The translations under genes and the position numbers were made by a program. 64,000 nt of DNA, taken from NCBI RefSeq assembly GCF_032854445.1, contig NC_088297.1, positions 5,083,991 through 5,147,990 of the forward strand, read 5' to 3'. Position 1 is the first letter of the stretch. Each line of letters starts with the position of its first letter. Below the pieces are notes generated by a model, which made no database searches, was not told the DNA's origin, and saw only the letters and a list, made by a program, of their open reading frames with translations. The DNA is from Liolophura sinensis (Eukaryota > Mollusca > Polyplacophora > Chitonida > Chitonidae). Below are positions 12,746-25,400 of this stretch, piece by piece.

Positions 12746-13239
12746 AAGAAGAAAAAAAGACTTTTTTCCCATGGAAAATAAAGCAGAAAAAGTATATTTG
12801 AAAGAAAACTGCAGTATTAAATAAACACAGTTTAAAGCTAAAAAAAAAAACTTTGTAAGATAAAAATATAAATCACTGTTAAAAAATCAAATCAGATTTT
12901 CTGTGTTTGTCAAGAATGTCTCAGATAATTGCCTTTCAGTAAATATCAGACCTGAACTATTGAAATTATTGTATTAAAATGGTTCTAAAATTTTGAAAGT
13001 TATAGTGCAACCTGCTTGATATAATTTTAGAAACTTTATTACTGGATTTGAACAGTAACATGTGCCCAGACAAGGCTGGTATTTAGTGGAAGGTTATTAC
13101 TTAAACTATGTGGAAGTTTGACTGGATTTATGCACAAAATTTTGTACAAAATCTTTTATAAAACTACATAAAATCTTTCCATGAAAATTGTAATTTGGTC
13201 CTGGAAAACTCCTGAAATTTCATTTGTATTTCTCTTTCT

Positions 13240-13730
13240 GAACTATGTGAAACCATAATGGAACAAACAAATAGAAATTATATGGAAAACCCACTTTCAA
13301 ATCATAGTGAAACCCCCACTTTAAAGTCATAGTGAAACACCCATGTTGATATCTTAGCAGAACACCTGCTTTGAAATCATATGGAACACACACTTTCAAA
13401 TCATAGTGGAACCCCTGCTTTAAAGTCATAGTGAAACACCCATCTTGATATCACATAGCACTCAGATTGAAATTATAGCAGAACACCCAGGCTTAAGTAC
13501 TAGTGGAACACCCAGGTTCAGCAGATAGTGGGACACGTGGGTTGAAATCAGAGTGGAGGACAGAACACCCTGATTAAAATCACGGCAGAACACCCTGTTT
13601 AAAATCTTGGCAGAACACACCGGTTGAAATCATACTGAAACACTAAGGTTAAAATAGTAGCAGAACACCTGGGCTGAAATCATTGTGAAACATGTGGGTT
13701 CAGCCAATAGTGGAACATTGGCTTGAAATC
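13240..13730. repeat. 26-bp tandem repeat, block 2
   Basis: Degenerate units with AAATCATAGTGGAACAC and variants. Towards 13700-13760 the units change into the 40-bp type. Confidence 0.8.
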
Positions 13731-15590
13731 ACCCAGATTGAAAGTCATTGTGGAACATTGGCTTGAAATCACCCAGATTGAATAGTGAGTGAGTGAGTGC
13801 TTGGGGTTTAACGTCGTACTCAACAATTTTTCAGTCATATGACGACGAAGGAATCATTAGGGTGCATGCACGTGTAATGTGCCTCCTTGTTGCAGGACGG
13901 ATTTCCACCGCTCTTTTATTTAGTGCTGCATCACTGAGACGACTTACCGAAGGCAAGTAAGCCGCCCCGCCCGAGCCATTATACTGATACGGGTCAACCA
14001 GTCGTTGCACTATCCCCTTCATGCTGAACGCCAAGCGAGGAAGTTACAACTTCCTCTTTTAAAGTCTTAGGTGTGACTCGACCAAGGATTGATCCTGGAT
14101 CTACCGGTCCCGAAGCGGACGCTCTACCAACTGTGCTATCCGGGCCGGTTCCCAGATTGAAAGTCATTGTGGAACATTGGGTTGAAATCACCCAGATTGA
14201 CTGTCATTGTGGAACATTGGGTTGAAATTACCCAGATTGAAAGTCATTGTGGAACATTGGGTTGAAATTACCCAGATTGAAAGTCATTGTGGAACATTGG
14301 GTTGAAATTACCCAGATTGAAAGTCATTGTGGAACATTGGGTTGAAATCACCCAGATTGCCTGTCATTGTGGAATATTGAGTTGAAATTCACCAGATTGA
14401 AAGTCATTGTGGAACATTGGGTTGAAATCACCCAGATTGAAAGTCATTGTGGAACATTGGGTTGAAATCACCAAGATTGCCTGTCATTATGGAACATTGG
14501 GTTGGTATCACCCAGATTGACAGTCATTGTGAAACATTAAGTGAAATCACCCAGATTGAAATTCATTGTGGAACATTGGGTAGAAATCATCCAGATTGAA
14601 AATCATTGTGGAACATTGGGTTGAAATCACCTAGATTGAAGGTCATTGTGGAACATTGGGTGGAAATAACCCAGATTGAAAGTCATTGTGGAACATTGGG
14701 TAGAAATCACCCAAATTGAAAGTCATTGTGGAACATTGGGTTGAAATCACCCAGATTGCCTGTCATTATGGAACATTGGGTTGGTATCACCCAGATTGAA
14801 AGTCATTGTGGAACATTGGGTTGGTATGACCCAGATTGAAAGTCATTGTGGAACATTGGGTTGGTATCACCCAGATTGAAAGTCATTGTGGAACATTGGG
14901 TTGAAATCACCCAGATTGACAGTGATTGTGAAACATTGAGTGAAATCACCCAGATTGAAATTCATTGTGGAACATTGGGTAGAAATCACCCAGATTGACT
15001 GTCATTGTGGAACATTGGGTTGAAATCACCTAGATTGAAGGTCATTGTGGAACATTGGGTTGAAATCACCCAGATTGACAGTCATTGTGGAACATTGGGT
15101 AGAAATCACCCAGATTGAAAATCATTGTGGAACATTGGGTTGAAATCACCTAGATTGAAGGTCATTGTGGAACATTGGGTTGAAATCACCCAGATTGACA
15201 GTCATTGTGGAACATTGGGTTGAAATCACCCAGATTGAAAATCATTGTGGAACATTGGGTTGAAATCACCCAGATTGAAATTCATTGTGGAACATTGGGT
15301 TAAAATCACCCAGATTGACTGTCATTGTGGAACATTGGGTTGAAATCATCCAGATTGAAAATCATTGTGGAACAGTTGGTTGAAATCACCCAGATTGAAA
15401 GTCATTGTGGAACATTGGGTTGAAATCACCCAGATTGAAAGTCATTGTGGAACATTGGGTTGAAATCACCTAGATTGAAAGTCATTGTGGAACAGTTGGT
15501 TGAAATCAACCAGAGTTAAAGTCATTGTGGAACATTGGGTTGAAATCATCCAGATTGAAAGTCATTGTGGAACATTTGGTTTGAGTCATA
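13725..15590. repeat. 40-bp satellite, block A (about 37 copies), split by a SINE
   Basis: The unit is CCCAGATTGAAAGTCATTGT followed by GGAACATTGGGTTGAAATCA. Copies are highly similar from 14148 to 15585. A family-2 SINE interrupts it at 13788-14147. The array ends about 340 bp upstream of the TSR3 start. Confidence 0.95.
13788..14147 (-). mobile_element. SINE family 2, full-length, inserted in the 40-bp satellite
   Basis: On the minus strand it begins with a tRNA-like head (GGATAGCACAGTTGGTAGAG as A box; GATCCAGGATCAATCC in the B-box region) and ends TTGAGTACGACGTTAAACCC plus (ACTC)n. Satellite sequence CCCAGATTGAA lies on both sides; it could be a target-site duplication or just array sequence. 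Confidence 0.9.
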
Positions 15591-15932
15591 GTAGACTGAC
15601 TAGCAGCACAGAAAACATTGTATTCCTGTGTACATTGTAACTTTTAAACTGACCTTATACTATTTCTTGTAAAAATTCAGAATTTTATGTGTCTAAATTT
15701 GCAGACAAATAATAAATTTTTGTTGTCAGAATTGAAATTCTGGAAAAGATTCTTAATTATTTAAATATATTAATTTGGTTAATTAGTATAGCAGTAATGA
15801 TGATAATTATTTCTGAATTTCACATAGATAACTTATGGTCTCATTTCTCAGTACTAATACATGTATAGTCTTTTTTCTTTAACCTTTATTTATTGTTTAT
15901 ATTCCATGACAGTGCTCAGAAAAAAAATTAGC

Positions 15933-16916
15933 ATGCCAGGAAAATACAAAAGAGGAGGGGGTGCCGGTCGAGGAAAAGGAAACTTCAAACAAAGTCGGCG
16001 AAACGAGCGAGATAAGAAGTTTACAGAGGACAGGTTTGTGAGTGAGATGAAGGCGGCTGTGAAAGACGTTGAAACCGATGTATACGTGGCCGCCTTCCCG
16101 TTTCCGTTGGGCATGTGGGACTTGGAACAGTGCGACCCTAAGAAATGCACTGGCCGAAAACTCTGTCGAAAAGGGTTTGTCAAAACATTGAAGCTGCAAC
16201 AGAAGTTTAATGGCCTTGTCCTGTCACCTGTGGGAGAAAAATGTGTGTCTCGCCAAGACCGAGAGATCATTCTTGCGAAAGGAATTGCTGTCGTAGATTG
16301 CTCATGGGCTCGCCTTGAGGATACGCCGTTCAGTCGAATGCGCACAAATCATCCACGCTTGTTGCCTTACCTGATCGCAACGAATCCCATTAATTATGGA
16401 CGACCGTGTAAACTTTCTTGCGTCGAGGCGTTCGCTGCAACTCTTTATATAACAGGGTTTAAAGATCTGGGTGCGATCTTGATGAAGCGATTTAAATGGG
16501 GTCATACATTTTATGAGGTGAACGGCGAGTTGTTGGAGAAGTATCACCAGTGCGTTGACAGTGCAGAAGTTATTTCTGCTCAGCACAGATACCTTGAGGA
16601 AATTGAGCGTGAGAGTTCGGCTAACAAGAATGTTGATTGGACAATCATTGATGAAGAGCTTGATTTTTGTAATCCGAACAGAGGTGCTGGAAAGTATGCA
16701 GAGGAGTTTTCAGACGAAGACGATGAAGACGACGGCAACGACGATGATGATGATAGTGATGAAAATCCTGATGAAAGTGATGGTGAGGATGATGTAAATG
16801 ATAACCCTGAAGATGAAAGTGGTGATGAATATGTTGATGAAAATAACGAAGATGATATACATGTAGGTGGTGATAATGATGAAAGTGACAAGGAGGAAAC
16901 AAGGAAACAGTGGTGA
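15933..16916 (+). CDS. TSR3: TSR3, 18S rRNA aminocarboxypropyltransferase
   Basis: TSR3 transfers the 3-amino-3-carboxypropyl group of S-adenosylmethionine to a conserved pseudouridine in the 18S rRNA decoding region, a late step of 40S maturation. The frame is 327 aa, close to the human protein (about 310). Family landmarks in order: basic Gly/Arg-rich start (1-25), MWDLEQCDPKKCTGRKL, LVLSPVGEKCVS, VVDCSWARLEDTPF, RLLPYLIATNPINYGRP, LSCVEAFAATL, FKWGHTFYEVN, then an Asp/Glu-rich tail from about 235. An ATG 72 bases upstream is in frame, but it adds an unlikely hydrophobic stretch and lies in a pyrimidine tract. That tract ends in a good acceptor (CATGACAG, 15905-15912), so a 5'-UTR intron is likely. 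The coding region has no intron and no stop. Satellite arrays lie on both sides. Identification is firm; retrocopy versus primary locus is open. Confidence 0.93.
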   Translation: MPGKYKRGGGAGRGKGNFKQSRRNERDKKFTEDRFVSEMKAAVKDVETDVYVAAFPFPLGMWDLEQCDPKKCTGRKLCRKGFVKTLKLQQKFNGLVLSPVGEKCVSRQDREIILAKGIAVVDCSWARLEDTPFSRMRTNHPRLLPYLIATNPINYGRPCKLSCVEAFAATLYITGFKDLGAILMKRFKWGHTFYEVNGELLEKYHQCVDSAEVISAQHRYLEEIERESSANKNVDWTIIDEELDFCNPNRGAGKYAEEFSDEDDEDDGNDDDDDSDENPDESDGEDDVNDNPEDESGDEYVDENNEDDIHVGGDNDESDKEETRKQW

Positions 16917-17090
16917 TGATAACATTGTCAACCATAATAATGGATAATATGTTTAGATGCTAGGGAAGTATATGCATGTACAATATAAGCGATGTAAATG
17001 TAATGTACCAAATGTTTGTTGGAAAGAGAAAATTTGCAAAGAACATTGACGACTGATGAGAAAAATTTAGCTTCAGCTATGGAAGGGATG

Positions 17091-17297
17091 CCTCCGTGGT
17101 TCAGTTGGTTAGCGCGCTAGCTCAGCACAATAACCCAGGAGCCTCTCACCAATGCGGTCGCTGTGAGTTCAAAGTTCAGTTCATGGTGGCTTCCTCTCCG
17201 GCCATATTTTCCCCGGGCTCTGCCCGGTTTCCTCCCATCGTAATGCTGTCTGTCTTAAATACAGTGTAAAAAAACAATCAAATAAATAAATAAATCA
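17091..17297 (+). mobile_element. SINE family 1, downstream of TSR3
   Basis: Head GCCTCCGTGGTTCAGTTGG and tail AATAAATAAATAAATC, with an internal deletion around the core. It lies 175 bp past the TSR3 stop. The first AATAAA I see downstream of TSR3 is in its tail. Confidence 0.88.
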
Positions 17298-17741
17298 AGT
17301 AAGCTATTGAAGGGGTGGCCATGAAGCTAACAGTATTATCGGCTTTTTTTTAAATTATTTATCCAGGTTGTATTTAGAATGGATAATATTGAGTTGTGCA
17401 ATTAAATATGCATATTAGGCACATTTGTATTAACATGATAAGTGAAGTTATATTATTCAATTTAAGGTAGAAACAGCAGTATGTATATAAATTTCGTGTC
17501 GGTATCTACATCTGACCAGGTATGAAAGCAGATCAGTTCAACTGATTCAATAATTAAATTGTTTGAGCAGTGCTCACTTGTTCAGTGCGATAAAGCGCTG
17601 GTCTGATTAGTCTGCTTAATTAATCATCTACCAGCTTTTGTTGGTTTGGCTGCCGCATTAAGCCAGGGTGGTTGTTTTTGTACACGTCTCCGGGCACCGA
17701 CATTTCCTGCAGCTCTACAAGACCAGCATGCTGTTGTCTAT
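17298..17741. other. Spacer between SINE and satellite, no gene
   Basis: AT-rich sequence with nothing recognisable. Confidence 0.5.
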
Positions 17742-18575
17742 TTGTGAGTCATTGTGGAACAGTGGGTTGGAATCACCCAGATTGACTGTCATTGTGGAAC
17801 ATTGGGTTGAAATCAACCAGATTGAAAGTCATTGTGGAACATTGGGTTGAAATCACCCAGATTGACTGTCATTGTGAAACATTGGGTTGGTATCACCCAG
17901 ACTGCTGTTGTCTATTTGTGAGTCATTGTGGAACATTGGGTTGGAATCAACCAGATAGAAAGTCATTGTGGAACATTGGGTTGAAATCACCTAGATTGAC
18001 AGTGATTGTGAAACATTGGGTTGAAATCACCTAGATTGACAGTGATTGTGAAACATTGGGTTGAAATCGCCCCGATTGAAAGTCATTGTGGAACATTGGG
18101 TTGAAATCACCTAGATTGACAGTGATTGTGAAACATTGGGTTGAAATTGCCCAGATTGAAAGTCATTGTGGAACATTGGGTTGAAATCACCAAGATTGAA
18201 AGTCATTGTGGAACATTGGGTTGAAATCACCAAGATTGAAAGTCATTGTGGAACATTGGGTTGAAATCACCCAGATTGACTGTCATTGTGGAACATTGGG
18301 TTGAAATCACCCAGATTGAAAGTCATTGTGGAACAATGGGTTGGAATCAACCAGATTGAAAGTCATTGTGGAACATTGGGTTGAAATCACCCAGATTGAC
18401 TGTCATTGTGGAACATTGGGTTGGTATCACCCAGACTGCTGTTGTCTATTTGTGAGTCATTGTGGAACAGTGGGTTGGAATCAACCAGATTGAAAGTCAT
18501 TGTGGAACATTGGGTTGAAATCACCCAGATTGACTGTCATTGTGGAACATTGGGTTGAAATCACCCAGGCTGCTG
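17742..18575. repeat. 40-bp satellite, block B
   Basis: Same 40-bp unit as block A. It also holds three to four copies of a variant join containing CTGCTGTTGTCTATTTGTGA, which recurs at 17729, 17899, 18437 and (with TTTTTGA) 18570. That spacing suggests higher-order copying of segments in which a flanking sequence was captured. Confidence 0.93.
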
Positions 18576-19590
18576 TTGTCTATTTTTGAGTTAACATAGA
18601 ATGTAGCCAATCCCACGGCCAGTACATCAGCATTCGATTATTTCTGACAATTTACTTTAGTCTGGCATATAACTGACGTGCATCAGGTAAAGAGCATTTT
18701 ATTTTTTTATGGTATGACTGTGTCACATTAAACGGCCATTAAATAAATAAAGAAATCAACACCAAAAACAATCAGTAAAATATGCTGATATAAAAGAAGT
18801 GAGAGATTTTAAGCTCAGGTTGCTGTCACGGGGCAGAGTGACATCAGTATAGTGAGAAACCACTTCTTCATCAGAGAAGGGGCTCGCTGACAAATAAAAG
18901 CGTCAGGCTAATCTTCACAACTGCCCAAATATTGGAAATCATCTGCAAGCTATAACAGTGCATGTTGTGTGTTTAAAGGAGAGGAAAACATAAAAATGGT
19001 GCCAAAAGCAGATGAAAGAACATCAAAACTTATTTGCAAATATGGTCTTTAAAATTTTTTTTTTCAAGAGAAAAGGGTATTTGAAAATATTTTTGCATGG
19101 TGGGTATTTGGGACTAACTTTGGTATTTATCACTTGTGCATAATAATGTTCTAAATAAGGGTGTGATACTTTTCTAATAAATTTATTGGAATGTAAATTT
19201 GTTGTTTATATCGAAACGTGTATTTAATTTAAATTATGATTATACTTATGAACATATTAAAAATATAAATATGATCCAAATTGAGGTTTAATACATTTGT
19301 TAGCTGAAAAGAACAAATTCTAGTGCAAAATATTTATTTAACCTATGTTACATCCTCATTTATGACATATATGTATATAAACAAAAACTATAAATAGCAA
19401 AAGGTGGTCCCAAATACTCACCATACAAAAATTATTTTCAGTCTTTTTCGCCTTAAGAAAAAATCAGAAAAAATATTGAAGATCTCATTTAGGAATAACT
19501 TTTCGCACTCTTTCATCTGACTTTCGTCATTTTTATATTTTCTCCACCTAATGAATAAAGTACATGTGTGTGAAGTGGAAGTGAAAAGAC
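18576..19590. other. Intergenic, no gene recognised
   Basis: AT-rich. The open frame at 19418-19618 (-) overlaps the start of the next repeat and has no domain. Confidence 0.5.
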
Positions 19591-20400
19591 AAACAATGAC
19601 TACACAGACATCAAACAATGACTACACAGACATCAAACAATGACTTCAGAGACATCAAACAATAACTACACAGACATCAAACAATGACTTCAGAGACATC
19701 AAACAGTAACTACACAGATATCAAACAATGACTTCAGAGACATCAAACAATGACTACACAGACATCAAACAATGACTACACAGACATCAAACAATGACTT
19801 CAGAGACATCAAACAGTAACTACACAGACATCAAACAGTGACTTTACAGACATCAAACAATGACTACACAGATATCAAACAATGACTTCACATACATCAG
19901 ACAGTAACTACACAGACATCAAACAATGACTTCAGAGACATCAAACAGTAACTACACAGACATCAAACAATGACTTCAGAGACATCAAACAGTAACTACA
20001 CAGACATCAAACAATGACTTCAGAGACATCAAACAATAACTACACAGACATCAAACAATGACTTCAGAGACATCAAACAGTAACTACACAGGCATCAAAC
20101 AGTGACTTTACAGACATCAAACAGTAACTACACAGACATCAAGCAATGACTTCAGAGACCTCAAACAGTAACTACACAGACATCAAACTGACTTCAGAGA
20201 CATCAAACAGTAACTACACAGACATCAAACAATGACTTCAGAGACATCAAACAGTAACTACACAGACATCAAACAATGACTTCAGAGACTTCAAACAGTA
20301 ACTACACAGACATCAAACAATAATTACACAGACATCAAACAGTAACTACACAGACATCAAACAATGACTACACCGACATCAATCAGTGACTACAGAGACC
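19591..20400. repeat. 22-bp minisatellite with 44-bp dimer structure
   Basis: Units ACTACACAGACATCAAACAATG and ACTTCAGAGACATCAAACAG-type alternate over much of the array, making a 44-bp higher-order unit. About 37 monomers. Confidence 0.92.
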
Positions 20401-20631
20401 TACATATGCACACCGTAGTACAGCAGGGCGGTTTACTGTCAAAGACATGCCTATATTTAACCTTGCATAATTTTTCATCACTTTCTTGTTTTTTATTTAG
20501 CATACAGTTGTTGAAAAATTCCCAGCAGTTTTATGGCGACTTACATATACATATGGGGTACATATACTTATATTAACTCCTTTTTACTCTCTGTATGATA
20601 TTTCCTATGGAGATGCAAGGTGGCGTCTTCT

Positions 20632-20790
20632 CTAATCGTACGTGGGAAGGTCTGCCAGCAACCTGCGGATGGTTGTGGCTTTCCCCTGGGCTCTGCTCGG
20701 TTTCCTGCCAACATAATACTGGTCACAGTCATCTAAGTGAAATATTCTTGAGTACGGCATAAAACACTAGTCAAGTAAATAACTAAATAC
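20632..20790 (+). mobile_element. SINE family 1, 5'-truncated
   Basis: From CGTACGTGGGAAGGTCTGCC through the core to a diverged tail (GTCAAGTAAATAACTAAATA). Confidence 0.8.
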
Positions 20791-20915
20791 ATGCTGGCTT
20801 CCTCTGTGATCATACATGAGAAGATCTGGCAGCAACCTGCGGATGGTAGTGGGTTTCCTCCTACCATGTAACTGAGATATTGTGGAGTAAAACTCCTGTC
20901 AAATAAATGCATATA
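20791..20915 (+). mobile_element. SINE family 1, fragment directly behind the previous copy
   Basis: Restarts at ATGCTGGCTTCCTCTGTGAT and ends GTCAAATAAATGC. It is a head-to-tail partial pair with 20632-20790. Confidence 0.75.
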
Positions 20916-22198
20916 TGTAATTAAATCAGTCTTGTGTAGATACATATATGACCTTGTGATTTGTTCTGATTTGACCTTTGATTTGGTGTGTCTAGTCAGA
21001 TCAGATACAAGATATTTTTGCAGTAATGCATATTTTTGATAACTCTCCTCTGTGATTTTTGACATTAGATATTACTTAAAAAAAAAAAAACACTTCAAGA
21101 TTTTATATTATTGGCAGAAAATAAAGCCTCATAAAAAAAATAAGGCTTGTTTTCATCACTGTCTATTCCATCTGCTTCCTCAGTATTTTTTATTTATTAT
21201 AAAAATTTTTGTTATAGTTGTGGCAATGTGTCGTGGCAAGTAAGGCTTTTCTCTGGTTGTTATGGCTATAAACAGTTGAGTACATCGTTGTGCAATGACG
21301 GGAAGGATCAGACAAAGGATTTATTTTCTAAACCTACTGATACCCAAAAGTGACCGTTATTTTTCAGATAAGTGATGGGAAGGAGTTTTTTTTTTTTATG
21401 TGGACTTTAGAATGTAGGATGTTTCAATTTTAAAATTGTTTGCTGCATTCATAGGCGTAAAAATGTTTCAATTTTCCTTCTAAACTTGAAATATATGAAT
21501 ACGTGATGTTTAAAAAATGTTGTAAAATATTTACAACAATCATTGAATGTCTTTATTTACAAGGAAAGTGTGTATGTAAACAGTATATAATACAATATGT
21601 GTTACATATATTTAAGTGAAAGGTAGAAATGTATTTATTGATATACCTGGTGAATGTCAATATACAACAACTTTGGTGGGGGGGGGGGGGGGCGGTAAGG
21701 GGAGGTAGAAATATACAACTTGTGTTTGCAAGCTCAGCAGTGTGCAGTGCTGTTGAATAAATGGAATTTCTGAATTACTTCGTCTGTGTTTGTCTCTACC
21801 ATTATTATTCTCTTAGGATGGAAAGGGACAACAATTTTTTTTTTGTTTTACAGTTATGCCAACAGGAAAAAATCCAAAAATGGAATAAATATGAAATTAA
21901 AACTCTGCTTTTTTTTGTGGGGGGGTGGGGGTGGATCTTAATGTTTTCCCCTTATTTCAAAGCTTCAGTTTTATTCTAATTTGTGTTGAAAACGGTTTAT
22001 TTTGCCAGTAAAGCAAACTTTACATTCATGTGGCCTCATCTTAACGTTTAAAAAAAAAATCAATAAGTAAAGAATTTATCAGCATCTTCATGCCATTGAA
22101 AAAAAACACACAAAAGAGTTGGTAAGCTAGGACTTGTCTGTAAGCTCAGGCACGTTGGAAACAATTTGAAAATTGATTTTGATTTTTTTTTTTTTTTA
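20916..22198. other. AT-rich intergenic with homopolymer runs
   Basis: Holds a 14-base G run near 21677 and A or T runs near 21080, 21840 and 22185. The short open frames are not convincing. Confidence 0.5.
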
Positions 22199-22390
22199 AG
22201 CGCGCTAGGGCAGCGAGCGTAATTACTCAGGGGCCTCTCAGCGATGTGGTCATTGTGAGTTCAAGTCCAGCTCATGCTGGCTTCCTCTATGGCCATACGT
22301 GGGAAGGTCAGGCAGCAACCTGTGGATGGTCATAGGTTTCCACCGGGCTCTGCCTGGTTTCCTCGTACCATTATTCTGGTCACCGTTTAC
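22199..22390 (+). mobile_element. SINE family 1, truncated at both ends
   Basis: Contains GCGCGCTAGGGCAGCG, GTGAGTTCAAGTCCAGC and the Trp/Gly-box-like middle. It stops at GGTCACCGTTT without a tail. It lies about 95 bp before the 88-bp array. Confidence 0.8.
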
Positions 22391-22484
22391 GTTTACATTC
22401 ACATGCTAAGAGCCTTGAGCAGACTGAACAAACACTTAAGTTCATATCTTCACTGCGATCAACAGTTTGCTTGATACCCATACA

Positions 22485-25400
22485 TGTGTTTTGTTAGAAC
22501 TGACACCGTACTGTAGAGGATGCAAGGATTGACTAATACTAGTATGATGGGTGGTAAGACTGGCTGACTGGTTGTGCTTTGTTAGAACTGACACCGTACT
22601 GTAGAGGATGCAAGGATTGGCTAATATTAGTATGATGGGTGGTAAGACTGGTTGACTGGGTGTGCTTTGTTAGAACTGACACCGTACTGTAGAGGATGCA
22701 AGGATTGACTAATACTAGTATGATGGGTGGTAAGACTGGCTGACTGGTTGTGCTTTGTTAGAACTCACACCGTACTGTAGAGGATGCAAGGACTGGCTAA
22801 TACTAGTATGATGGATGGTAAGACTGGCTGACTGGTTGTGCTTTGTTAGAACTCACACCGTACTGTAGAGGATGCAAGGACGGGCTAATACTAGTATGAT
22901 GGGTGGTAAGACTGGCTGACTGGTTGTGCTTTGTTAGAACTGACACCGTGCTGTAGAGGATGCAAGGATTGGCTAATAGTAGTATGATGGGTGGTAAGAC
23001 TGGCTGACTGGGTGTGCTTTGTTAGAACTGACACCGTGCTGTAGAGGATGCAAGGACTGGCTAATACTAGTATGATGGGTGGTAAGACTGGCTGACTGGT
23101 TGTGCTTTGTTAGAACTGACGCTGTGCTGTAGAGGATGCAAGGATTGGCTAATACTAGTATGATGGATGGTAAGACTGGCTGACTGGTTGTGCTTTGTTA
23201 GAGCTGACACCGGACTGTAGAGGATGCAAGGATTGGCTAATACTAGTATGATGGGTGGTAAGACTGGCTGACTGGGTGTGCTTTGTTAGAACTGACACCG
23301 TACTGTAGAGGATGCAAGGATTGGCTAATACTAGTATGATGGGTGGTAAGACTGGCTGACTGCTTGTGCTTTGTTAGAGCTGACACCGTACTGTAGAGGA
23401 TGCAACGATTGACTAATACTAGTATGATGGGTGGTATGACTGGCTGACTGGTTGTGCTTTGTTAGAGCTGACACCGTACTGTAGAGGATGCAAGGACTGG
23501 CTAATACTAGTATGATGGGTGGTAAGACTGGCTGACTGGTTGTGCTTTGTTAGAGCTGACACTGTACTGTAGAGGATGCAAGGACTGGCTAATACTAGTA
23601 TGATGGCTGGTAAGACTGGCTGACTGGGTGTGCTTTGTTAGAACTGATACTGTACTGCAGAGGATGCAAGGACTGGCTAATACTAGTATGATGGATGGTA
23701 AGACTGGCTGACTGGTTGTGCTTTGTCAGAACTCACACCGTACTGTAGAGGATGCAAGGATTGGCTAATACTAGTATGATGGGTGGTAAGACTGGCTGAC
23801 TGGGTGTGCTTTGTTAGAACTCACACCGGACTGTAGAGGATGCAAGGATTGGCTAATACTAGTATGATGGGTGGTAAGACTGGCTGACTAGGTGTGCTTT
23901 GTTAGAGCTGACACCGTACTGTAGAGGATGCAAGGATTGGCTAATACTAGTATGATGGCTGGTAAGACTGGCTGACTGGTTGTGCTTTGTTAGAGCTGAC
24001 ACCGCACTGTAGAGGATGCAAGGATTGGCTAATACTAGTATGATGGGTGGTAAGACTGGCTGACTGGTTGTGCTTTGTTAGAGCTGACACCGTACTGTAG
24101 AGGATGCAAGGACTGGCTAATACTAGTATGATGGATGGTAAGACTGGCTGACTGGGTGTGCTTTGTTAGAGCTGACACCGTACTGTAGAGGATGCAAGGA
24201 CTGGCTAATAGTAGTATGATGGATGGTAAGACTGGCTGACTGGGTGTGCTTTGTTAGAGCTGACACCGTACTGTAGAGGATGCAAGGATTGGCTAATAGT
24301 AGTATGATGGGTGGTAAGACTGGCTGACTGGTTGTGCTTTGTTAGAGCTGACACCATACTGTAGAGGATGCAAGGACTGGCTAATACTAGTATGATGCAT
24401 GGTAAGACTGGCTGACTGGGTGTGCTTTGTTAGAACTGACACCATACTGTAGAGGATGCAAGGACTGGCTAATACTAGTATGATGGGTGGTAAGACTGGT
24501 TGGCTTGGTGTGCTTTGTTAGAGCTGACACCGTGCTGTAGAGGATGCAAGGATTGGCTAATACTAGTATGATGGGTGGTAAGACTGGCTGACTGGTTGTG
24601 CTTTGTTAGAGCTGACACCGTACTGTAGAGGATGCAAGGATTGGCTAATACTAGTATGATGGGTGGTAAGACTGGCTGACTGGTTGTGCTTTGTTAGAGC
24701 TGACACCGTACTGTAGAGGATGCAAGGACTGGCTAATACTAGTATGATGGATGGTAAGACTGGCTGACTGGATGTGCTTTGTTAGAACTGACACCGTACT
24801 GTAGAGGATGCAAGGATTGGCTAATACTAGTATGATGGGTGGTAAGACTGGCTGACTGGTTGTGCATTGTTAGAGCTGACACCGTACTGTAGAGGATGCA
24901 AGGATTGGCTAATACTAGTATGATGGGTGGTAAGACTGGCTGACTGGGTGTGCTTTGTTAGAGCTGACACCGTACTGTAGAGGATGCAACGATTGGCTAA
25001 TACTAGTATGATGGGTGGTAAGACTGGCTGACTGGTTGTGCATTGTTAGAGTTGACACCGTACTGTAGAGGATGCAAGGATTGCCTAATACTAGTATGAT
25101 GGATGGTAAGACTGGCTGACTGGGTGTGCTTTGTTAGAGCTGACACCGTACTGTAGAGGATGCAAGGATTGGCTAATACTAGTATGATGGATGGTAAGAC
25201 TGGCTGACTGGTTGTGCTTTGTTAGAACTGACACCGTACTGTAGAGGATGCAAGGATTGGCTAATACTAGTATGATGGGTGGTAAGACTGGCTGACTGGT
25301 TGTGCTTTGTTAGAGCTGACACCATACTGTAGAGGATGCAAGGATTGGCTAATACTAGTATGATGGATGGTAAGACTGGCTGACTGGTTGTCCTTTGTTA

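Noticed and set aside
16555-16935. Ser-, Met- or His-rich frames overlapping the end of TSR3
   Set aside because: They are shadows of the GAT/GAA-rich acidic tail of TSR3.
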